Source: Plazaster borealis
Lineage: Eukaryota; Echinodermata; Asteroidea; Forcipulatida; Labidiasteridae
Assembly: GCA_021014325.1 (NCBI GenBank)
Contig: CM037472.1
Coordinates: 37,596,234 to 37,660,233, forward strand
DNA length: 64,000 bases
Direction of reading: 5' to 3'
Shown piece after piece: positions 33,297 through 64,000 of the stretch (positions are counted from its first letter, which is position 1; every line of letters starts with the position of its first letter). The notes under the pieces are model-generated. The model was not told the origin of the DNA. It saw only the letters and a program-made list of their open reading frames with translations, and made no database searches. A program made the position numbers and the translations under genes.

Positions 33297-33647
33297 CAAT
33301 AAGCCATTTACAAGTTTGAATAACTGGTACAATGACTTGCTTAGTCACAACTTATTAATTTTTTAATTTTAATTCCTCAGACTATAGAGACAGTTGCTAT
33401 GTCCAATGGTTTCGGGGTAAGCTTTTGTATAGCAACCACCAGATGAGCAAACCCTGGTACCATACACATTCATTAAAAATTGTGTATGGGTTTTTCGCCG
33501 TCTCCTCTGTAACTATGCAAAAGCTTGCCCCGAATCATGTGACATAGCAACTGTCTCTAGGAATTCAAGAAAAAAAGCGGTACGTTGGGACTAAGCAAGT
33601 CATTGTACCAGGCATTATTCAAATATAACTCGCAAATGGCTTATTAC
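33297..33647. mobile_element. Long-arm hairpin element
   Basis: GTCCCAATAAGCCATTTACA and onward (TTGAATAACTGGTACAATGA, CAGTTGCTATGTCC, GGGGTAAGCTTTTG) is mirrored on the right (CAAAAGCTTGCCCC, GACATAGCAACTGTCTC, TCATTGTACCAGGCATTATT, GCAAATGGCTTATTA). Arms are about 130-150 bp. Confidence 0.75.
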
Positions 33648-34644
33648 GCATTCTCACCTACTTCCCTCGGAGTTATACAATGACATTACTTCTTACAAAA
33701 CAACAAAGATCGACTTCTTTATCAGTCTCCTCTGCCAATGTTTGACCACAATGATTCTCTGAAGTTAGTAATTGCAGGGGTGTGCAATATTGAATGCAAC
33801 ATCGACTCAACATAAATTCTCTGCATAAATAAATGTCGCCAGTATAAATATGGCACACACTACTTCACAAATTAAATTTAGAGATATCAAAACGTCATTA
33901 TGAAAGTGTAGAAAGTAAACAACTTTAGGGTGATCACTTCACCAAATCACGGTCTTAGAAATCGTGCAAAAAGAGTTATAATGCATTTTAATCAACACAA
34001 TTCTAGACTTGCCGACACTATTTTTGCTTCTGTTCAGCACATTTGTAAATGAAAAGATTCCCATACCTACTAATAACTTTCACCTTTGAAATTCCTTATG
34101 TTAACCCAAACACCAACTAAGAGGAAATGTAAAAATGACCCACTCACAACTTCCTAACATCACATCAAAATGTATTCCAGAACGGTTGTCTACATTCCCA
34201 TCCACTTCATATTTGGTTTATAACTTCCTGCCCCCCCCCCACAAAGTTGACTTATCACCAGCTAAAATTGCTTCTAGCTCAGCACCATGTATTTATAAGG
34301 AAAACAAGTTAATTTTTTTAATTTTTCACCAAGATAAAGGGAAATGAAATGTGACAATCTGCAGGGTTGTTGTAACACTGACAGAAGACAGAGAGGACTT
34401 GCGTACTACTGGTATCAGAGGTGTCGAAAGGGCAGGGGGGAAGAGTGTAAAGGCTGAAACAACTTGGATCAGAACTGTTAATACTGATAATAAGAATTTG
34501 GGAGGAGAATCAACCTTACAGCTGATAAGCTGAATCGCAAAGAATGCGGCTACAACGAGGTTGAGCCGCAGGCACATAAAAAGATGCCTTTTGGCAGCCA
34601 GCCACATCGGCCCACAGCCAGAGACAGAAAGTATTTGATTTTTT

Positions 34645-34800
34645 CCAGAGGGAGGAAAACCAGAGGGTCCTGGAGAAAAACCCTTGTGCCACAGGAGAGA
34701 ACCAATGCACAGCTCTGTTTACATATGGACCTAGCCAGGAATCGAACCAGGGGCCAAAGTGGTGAAAGGTGAGCGCTTTACGTTACTAGCCACCTAAGCC
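34645..34800 (-). mobile_element. tRNA-derived SINE, fourth family
   Basis: The minus strand has GTGGCTTAGGTGGCTAGTAA, GGTTCGATTCCTGGC (B box) and a body with TTGGTTCTCTCCTGTGGCAC and AGGACCCTCTGG. A second copy in the same orientation is 49395-49556. Confidence 0.65.
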
Positions 34801-37800
34801 ACTTTTTGGACAGGAACTTAAGGAAATTGGTTGGGAAAACATGGTCTGATGCGCAGGGCTATGCAAAAGACATAGATTGAAAAAAATAGCAATGAGGCCT
34901 TTATGTGTCGGGTGGCAATGATGAGGATAGCTAGCTAATGTTTTAAATTGTTGGGATTAGTTAGAAGTATTTTATGAAGTTTCAGTTAGCGCTACATTTG
35001 TTTTGTCCAAGCATTCTCCTCCATGGAATTGTTTTTTAATCGAAAATAACAACAAACAGCATCACAACCCCCTCATTTCAAAGATTCATGTGCCAACAAG
35101 TTATCTTTTAAACAAAACATTTTTTTTAACGCTCACAGCTACAATTCCCCTCAACTCGACTTCTGAATACTTGCTCTAAAAAAAAATAATAATAATAATG
35201 TGTCAAACAAAATAAAAGGTTAATCAAATTTGGAGTAGTCTTCTGAAAGAGTGTTAGATTGCATCCTCCTTTTTAAATCAAGAATCATGCACATATGACA
35301 GCAAATACCAAATAGTAAAAAAGAAAAGGAAACAAACTAATATTGAGACAGAAAATAACAGGAACGTAACAGGCAATCTGTGAGAATGCCTCATACTTTA
35401 AACATATCCTTATATATATATACAGTTATGTATTAACAAAAAAACAACATTCAGAATACAATGTTAGACTGAAGTGCTTTTGCGTATTCGCTTTCTCCTG
35501 AACACAAAACACTTTGCGTCAAATCGAGATAAAAAACGTACATTTTTTTATACACATAAAAATACACACCTAATTACCCTGACAAAGAAACCATAAAATG
35601 ACAAAAAAATAACTTTAAAACGCAAAATAGAGACAAGGTGAAGCTGAAGTGTGGTTTTAAAATATATATTAAACAAAAATATAACAACAGCTGACGAAAC
35701 AACAGTAAGTTCATAATGTTACTGTTTGGCTGGCCTCTCTTGATTTAAAAAACCCAAACAGGCATGGTAAAAAAATTACTTATAATCTGTTCTAGAACAA
35801 ATAATAGTTACCAAGTCTACAATTGTCCATCAGTTTATGTGTGATGTGCTACTTGTTTTCTTGCGGACTTCAAAGGAAAAGTTGGGATGAGCAGTTAACG
35901 ACGGCGGCGCATCTTAATTTCTTTTCTAAGAAGATACTGCACAAAGGCTCAGAAAGGGAGCAATGTTTGAAGAAATGCATTTGTGTGGATAGTAGAAAGA
36001 AACCATTACTGGTAAACTTGTGAGTACAACCATTTCATACCTGCCATCAATGAAAACTCAGAAATAGGAACACCAGTTTTACGAGTTCACAGATAGCGAC
36101 ACAAGAAGTCGTGTGAGTAAAGCTCATTACATGTACACACACAAATGATGTATGTATTTAAAACAATGTACACAAATCCTGTAAGAAAATCTCTACTGTC
36201 GCAAGCAAATGGCACCCTCTTTTGGCAGAACTTTTTGATCATGTTCATTGCTGTCTCTTGTCAGAAATAGGAATGTTCTGATTTTTTGCGGCCTGCAATC
36301 TCAAAAATCTGGACAATTCCAATTAAATCTGAACAGTTGGCAGGTATGCCATTTGTTTCTTTTGGGAGGTGTGTTGCCTCTGAAGTCAATCTCTTGAGTA
36401 CAAGCAGAGTACATGTTTACGTCAACACCACAAGTGCTCTTTTCAGAGCCAACACTCATCTCAAAAGAGTTCTACACATGACAGTCCCCACAAGTTTACT
36501 AGTTATAGCCACTTTCTACTCTAATAGGGCTTTTACAAAAGTTTTTTTTTTAAAACCAGAGCGTTGTTTTTTTGTATAAAACCATAACCTTTTAAACCTT
36601 TTAAACAGGTGGAAGCAAACAGCCTGGATAAATTTTCTTTGTTTAAAAAACATCTCTGGTGATTTTACCTGGGGTAAATTTTTGGTGACCCTGACCAAAA
36701 ACAAGCTCTGAGAGCTTTGCGAAATTGGGTCTATAACCAGGAACAGTTTGTGATGTAGGTATACCTCTTGAAACTTTATTTTATTTGTTTAGAATTGTAT
36801 TAACATTATTGGATTGGTATGCTTCAGCATTACTCAGTTTAAAATCTAATCATCAGACGATGTTAGTTTGTAAAATCTGCTATCTTGAGACCAAAACCTA
36901 CTGAACCAACTACTCAGGGTTGGTACAGCACCGTGGCACGACCGGACACGTGAAAAATGCTTGACCAATGATCGGATCTCAAAACATTTCGCTAAAACAA
37001 CCCCCCTGGTAAGTCTGTTGCCACCCAGTGTTTTAAAAAGATCATGCTAATCATTAATACGTTGCAGCTGCTGCTCATTTGCATATAAAGGGCTCCCTCA
37101 ACATATAAGTAAAACAACCCGACATACACAAAACTGACATCTGTGAGGTATTTGTCTTTCAGCAGGCTGTTAATGATGTACAGAAGGTACAGTCTTTTAA
37201 AAAAGTGGAAGTTAGTTTGATGCGTTTCAAAACCAATTTACTTTCTCACGGATTTAATAGAAAATAATTCAGTGTTTTACCTCTATTATTGTTTTATTGT
37301 GAATTGAGAGTAATAAATTGATAGAAATGAGCGATAATTCATTTTAAAAAAATTGTTAATATTACTTTACAGACATTTGGTAGTTAAGTTTAAAAAAAAT
37401 TACAAATCAACCCAAAACACATCCACTTTCTCAAACCACAAAAGGAGGAAACTCAAGAAAAGTCAAAAAGGAATCCTTGGAAAAAAGAAAAAAAAGAAGA
37501 AAAAAACCTTTCAAATGTTATTCTTTCCATTTGCATTATTAACTTAGTATGAAAACCGATATGCATATTACCAATGTTGGTATGACTATCACAATTAGGA
37601 AATCACTTTATTGACAAAATTTACAAAGACTGTACACATCGGTTTCTCTCTCTTCTCATAATTTCCAAAACCAATGGCAAAAGAGCTCATCACAGAGTTT
37701 ACATTCTTCAAACCTCTGCTTTAAAATGTTCTGCACTGGTTAAATTACTATACCTGATCCATCATGGAAGTTTGACAGTTATATAAACCCAAAATATACT

Positions 37801-38023
37801 TCTTCTTTTTGTAAAGCAAAATATTTGCTTTAGATTTAAACACCTGTACCTGCATAATTATATTTTAAGAGAAAAAGAAAAAAAAGAAAACAACAAAACT
37901 CGCACTAAATAAACAGGGTCGTTACTGTCGTCCTACTTCATTGTGTCATTAAAAAAAGAACTGGGGGAAGAAGGTACTCGCTATAATTAAATATCGAGTT
38001 GCTTCAGGGATAAAACCATTTAC

Positions 38024-38398
38024 AGGGGTTGTATATGTTTAGTAATTGGAACCAACTGTTTGTTTCAATCCTATATAGTTGTAGATATATACCATAAAAT
38101 TATTCTGTGAAAATATAATTTCAAAAGGTTTTTGAGATATTGCCGAAAATCTGGAGCGGTTATGTCCACGCAGTAATCTGCAATTGGAATACACAATCTG
38201 AGAAAAGTTACTGCAGTAACGCTTCTCATATTAAAAATTGTTTGGATAAAAACTGATATCTGTTTTCTTAACCACATTACTTCAAATCGAAATGTTTCTC
38301 AAAATTGCTTTATACTATCAGAAGCTGCTGTACTTCTTACCAAGTAAGTTTTTATTGCCATTAATTTTCAGAGTAATTACCAAACGTATACAGACCCT
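38024..38398. mobile_element. TTAA-type MITE, family K3
   Basis: Reverse-oriented partner of 7074-7462: AGGGGTTGTATATGTTTAG at the left, ACCAAACGTATACAGACCCT at the right. Right flank TTAA (38399-38402); left flank TTAC, a decayed site. Confidence 0.8.
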
Positions 38399-38436
38399 TT
38401 AAGGATTACAGGATTCCAACTGGCATCCCGTCACCA

Positions 38437-38700
38437 GGGCACGCTCCGTCGTCTAGCAGTTTAAGACATCTGCTCTAGAGTACGGGCGACTGCGGGTTCG
38501 AATCCTGTAGCCTGTGGTTTTTTGTTTCCCCCCTGCTGGACTTGGATTGGACTGAGTCTCCAGCTCTTATCACTGTGTGAGGATGGATTCAAAATGACAA
38601 GTTTCTAGATACTCTTCACTCATCAAAGAGTTGTTTTTGAGATCTTTTGAAGAAGACTACTCCTACGTCACCAGCAAAACTTTTGTCTTAAAAACAAAAA
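38437..38700 (+). mobile_element. tRNA-like SINE, fifth family
   Basis: A tRNA-like head (GCTCCGTCGTCTAGCAGTTT, B box GGTTCGAATCCTGTAG at about 38492) is followed by about 190 bp of unique body and an A-rich end (AAAACAAAAATATG). No acceptor stem. Only one copy seen, so the SINE call is tentative. Confidence 0.45.
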
Positions 38701-38810
38701 TATGAATAATTATTTGCAACTGGTCCCCTGCTCACTTCTATCTATAAAAGGTATGATGCATCATTGGTTTTTGGAAGAGTACATTCAAATACTTTTCAAT
38801 AAACACACAA

Positions 38811-38957
38811 TAGACCCCCTGCATAGGCCGCCATTGCTGAGGTCAAACGTGTGTACGCACCACGCACAACTACCAACCAATGAATGAGGTCTTTCTTTGA
38901 CATCAGTGAGGGCGCTGTTTGTGCTTGTGTTGACATATGCAACGGGGTCTATACAAC
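38811..38957. mobile_element. ~145-bp MITE
   Basis: AATAGACCCCCTGCATAGG at the left is matched by the complement of TATGCAACGGGGTCTATAC at the right. Elements with a similar ATAGACC start occur at 4795 and 50651. Confidence 0.5.
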
Positions 38958-41136
38958 CGACCTGTAACTTTATTGGATCAAACTAGGTGGTCATGTTTAA
39001 AACACTGAAAAACAATTTATGTTTTGGATGGGACTTTGTGCTCCTTCATGTAAAGGTTTTCCCCCCGTCATTTTCTGCAAAAAAGCAGCCCATTTCACTT
39101 TCATGCATTTCACTTTCATTTTCCCTCTTCAGTTGAAACTGTCATCCAGTTTCTTTTAGAGGCATGCCAATTTATATAGCATTATATTCAATTAAACTTA
39201 TAAGGCGTTCTTTTCATCCATGCGAAATCGGCATCCAATTTAGAAGAGTAGGCGCAACTTAGAGACTTCTGTGAAAAGCTGCTACGGAAATGAATGCTGT
39301 TCTAGTGGATACTGAAATTGAATGCTTATCTTTTTCAATCGCATGACGCAAAAGAAAATTGCTTACACACGAAGTGAAATGGAATGAGGAGCTTTTAATT
39401 TTAGCAAAATAGAATAACGACACATTTAAATTGGCCACTTATTCACTGAAAACGACTGGGGAAACCTATATTATATATGGGTTGGGGTGGGGTTTTTTTT
39501 GGGGGGGGGGGGCAAGCCAAACTTTTTTTGCACATTTGGTATTTCAGAAATAATTATTTCTCTGGACATTTGTTACTGGTATCAATTTTATTAAAAAGAT
39601 TTAAAAACCGTCAATTTATTGTAATTCATTTTCAGTCATTACTGATCATGTATCGTGCCTGCTTGGCAATTGCTTGCATCCTGAAGATGATGAAAATTAA
39701 AATCATTTTGAACTTTCTAAAACAAATATTTGCTGAGGTAGCTTACAATCAGAAGCCAATATCTTATCCAATTAAAACTTCTTTTTTTAAAACAACCGAC
39801 TGACAGATGCAAGTCCCCACTGTTGACGAATATTTGAATATTTGACAATATTGCAGATTCCGACTCAAAGTAAGGCAAGATGTAACTATGCCGCAACAAA
39901 TTCCAATTTACAATTTTCTATAAAATGGAACAATTTCATTTAAAAACAATTTTCAGTGAGTTCTGAACATTTCCATAAGGTCTGGAATCTGGACAGTTTT
40001 CTTAAGTTTCTGGTTACATTTTATGAAATTGCTGAATTGTCAACAAATTATCAACTTCTTCATAATTTTGATCAATGCTTCGCTTGGGTTACAGAAAATA
40101 AAAATAAAACCCCCAATATTGCACAAAGTGATGAGATTATGGCAAGAGTCTAGTTTAATTGAGAAGAATTCTAATCAAACCATTCTAACAATGGTCTTGA
40201 AATAAATAAAAGAAAAAAGAAAAAGAAAAGAGAAACAAAATGTAAAACCAGTCTCGATAGGTGATACCTGCAGCATTCTATTGTTCAGTAAGTAAGCACT
40301 AAATAAAATAATTTTCAAAACTGGTTGGGGTTTGAACGCTTTTGGAGAAAGAAACAAAAAAACACTTTGAGGCTTGACAAGTTCCTTTCGAGTGTTGTTG
40401 TTGTTGCCTATAAAGAAATACATTCCAGATTTTTTGAGGGGGCAAGGAAAATATTGTTTTCGAGGAGTTTCAATATAGGAATCTAAACCAATCTTGCCTA
40501 ACGGGATTAAGTAGTAAGAATTCACAATAGTCCAGAGGTGAGAGACATTTCCGACAAAAAATATCTGAAAATAGAATCCTTATTTTAGGTAGGTTGAAAC
40601 GATGAGATTTCCGCCTTTTGGCAACCCCTGGGGTTATAGATTCTAAGGAAACGGTATCCTCAGTTCCACTTCTTGTAGATCAAAGCGCAGGATTTCCTTA
40701 TATCTGAAGAAACTTAACTGCTACCTTTTGTTCACCATGCAGACATTAAAAAAGGTCTGAAGTCAGAAAAAAGGCTGAAATTTCTTATACGTGAAACACA
40801 ATCTCTCCAAGATAATTATGTGAGCCTTAGATATAACCCCAAAGGTTTGCCTTCCCACTGACGGGAAACAATGGCAGAATATTTCTGGGACAACCATGTA
40901 AATAAAATTTAAGAAAACACAATGACAACCCGGAGTTTCCAAAAAAACACGTACATGTAACATCATATAAATAGTCTGGTACTTTGAAGAAAAAAAACAC
41001 CATGGAGGGAGATAGAGAAAAAAAGACAGGAGGGACAGGTAGACTGCGGAGTAGGCTGGAGGGGCTGGTTGTTTGTGCATCACCGGCCTCCGATAGAGGT
41101 GGGAAAAAGAGATCAAGGGGATTTTGTCGAGGAATC
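38958..41136. other. Kinase 3'-flanking DNA, nothing recognised
   Basis: AT-rich with short homopolymers (a G run at 39503-39512). No repeat shared with the rest of the window and no open frame of interest. Probably at least partly kinase 3' UTR. Confidence 0.3.
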
Positions 41137-63034
<21,898 letters not shown>

Positions 63035-63067
63035 CTGCAAGAATACAAAGGCAAAAAAGTATGATAA

Positions 63068-63175
63068 CAATAATCACAAAAATACGCAGTTCTTATATAG
63101 CGCTTTATCACACCCGAGGGCGTCTCAAAATGCTCATTATTTTGTCTACAAGATATGCGGAGCTACGTTTGAAAT
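63068..63175 (-). mobile_element. SINE type A, 3' tail fragment
   Basis: ACGCAGTTCTTATATAGCGC, TATCACACCCGAGGGCGTCT and ATGCGGAGCTACGTTTG: reverse complement of the type A 3' end. It starts 34 bp from the first visible kinase exon. Confidence 0.75.
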
Positions 63176-63403
63176 ATAAGACCATTTATTTACAGATTTT
63201 TCCTCCTAATGACAAAGATCTAGTTGGATGGTATACAGAAGAAAAATTAAGAATGGTTTGCATTTGTGCAATGGAGAAAATATTTTCCCTCGATGAAAGA
63301 TGGAATGTTCCATTCAACTTCGCCTCGTTGTATGGAACATTCCATCTTTCAACTCATGAACATATTCTCACCATTGCGCACACTCATAAACATTCATTAT
63401 TTA

Positions 63404-63845
63404 ATAATAATAATAATAATAATAATAGTGGCTTCTTATATAACGCACATATCCGTCACTCAGTGAAGCTCAAGGCGCTTCAACATTCATTATTTTCCTG
63501 CAAGGTATTGTGGAGCTACGTTTTTGAAGTATGGGACCAATTCCTTTACATAGCACCATGTAATGGTTTACAAGGTGCTGTGGCGCAATATGCTGCCGAT
63601 CAAACCAGGAACACCGGGGCGAACCCCTTCTCTTTTCGATAAGTGCACTGGGTTCTTTTACGTGCATTACACAACACACGGGACCTACGGCTTAGCTTAA
63701 CGTCCCATCCGAAGGACAAAGCATGTGGTTAAGTGTCTTGCTTAAGGACACGAGTGTCACGACTGGGATTTGAACCCACACTCTGCTGATCAGAAACACC
63801 AGAGCTTGATTTCGGTGTTCTTATCTGCTCGGCCACGACACGCCA
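63404..63845 (-). mobile_element. SINE type A, full-length reference copy
   Basis: On the minus strand: head GGCGTGTCGTGGCCGAGCAG, B box region GGGTTCAAATCCCAGTC, ACACTCGTGTCCTTAAGCAA, GTAGGTCCCGTGTGTTGTGT, GAACCCAGTGCACTTATCG, CAGCACCTTGTAAACCATTA, CTTGAGCTTCACTGAGTGAC, then (ATT)n at 63404-63426. Length about 440 bp. Confidence 0.85.
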
Positions 63846-64000
63846 CCATTATTAGGTTTGACAATCTTGATATACGGGCTGGTGTGAATTGCGGTCGATA
63901 CGCAAATTTACTATTACTTTTTTACTTCAGATCACATTCACAAAAAATCATCAAGATAACATTGTTTAGAATGCCCCAGTTTGCACAGTAGAGCTTTAAA
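63846..64000. other. Kinase intron at the right edge
   Basis: No kinase exon, RNA gene or recognised repeat in this last stretch; the upstream exons of protein kinase D must lie outside the window. Confidence 0.4.

Larger units (their letters stand above)
32150..41136 (-). other. Repeat-poor stretch, possible long kinase 3' UTR
   Basis: Downstream of the protein kinase D stop codon on the minus strand, much of 32150-33290, 33650-34640 and 34800-38020 is AT-rich and almost free of the MITEs that crowd the rest of the window. Minus-strand AATAAA signals occur, for example, near 37607 and 32160. No other gene was recognised. That it belongs to the kinase 3' UTR is inference from position and repeat depletion only. 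Confidence 0.3.

Noticed and set aside
38437..38515. Possible tRNA gene (plus strand)
   Set aside because: B box GGTTCGAATCC is present but no acceptor stem can be formed; probably a SINE head.

Overview
This is a gene-poor, repeat-rich piece of animal nuclear DNA. Genes are split by GT-AG introns, there are no operons, and the sequence is AT-rich with many short inverted-repeat elements, tRNA-derived SINEs, a LINE, minisatellites and a satellite array. Gene content (Rab32-like, TIMM9, GINS1, protein kinase D) is generic for animals. The CR1-type LINE with an N-terminal 2A-like peptide, and the abundance of TTAA-flanked MITEs and tRNA-Ser/Leu-like SINEs, point to an echinoderm, probably a sea star; the class assignment is inference.

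Layout: (1) 341-5694, plus strand: the last five exons of a Rab32/38-type GTPase whose start lies before the window. (2) 5.7-16.5 kb: intergenic DNA filled with MITEs and SINEs; no gene recognised. (3) 16840-19226, minus strand: complete three-exon timm9, with a CAG/poly-Gln tract in exon 1 and a nested-transposon/minisatellite cluster in its first coding-to-coding distal intron. (4) 19.2-23.4 kb: the region between the divergently transcribed timm9 and gins1, holding a ~745-bp near-perfect palindrome and a long-TIR element. (5) 23434-30562, plus strand: complete eight-exon gins1 (194 aa), followed at once by a tandem copy of its last coding exon (30578-30646). (6) 30.7-41.1 kb: convergent region between gins1 and the kinase gene, partly repeat-poor and possibly containing a long kinase 3' UTR. 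(7) 41137-63034, minus strand: the 3' ten constitutive exons (PH domain, kinase domain, PDZ-ligand C-terminus) of protein kinase D; the 5' exons with the C1 domains lie beyond the right edge. Its introns carry a 3.8-kb CR1-like LINE in the opposite orientation, a 116-bp satellite array, an 18-bp minisatellite and many MITEs/SINEs. A symmetrical 303-nt open exon candidate sits in the intron between the PH and kinase exons.

The genes do not form a pathway: vesicle traffic (Rab), mitochondrial import (TIMM9), DNA replication (GINS1) and signalling (PKD) are simply neighbours. The main biology beyond the genes is the mobile-element community: ten or more MITEs flanked by TTAA, two or three with recognisable empty sites; SINE families that share one tRNA head with different bodies; a SINE tail resembling the resident LINE's tail; and minisatellites that grew inside TIR elements. 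All exon boundaries were placed by eye from splice sites, reading frame and recalled family sequences; no search or alignment program was run.
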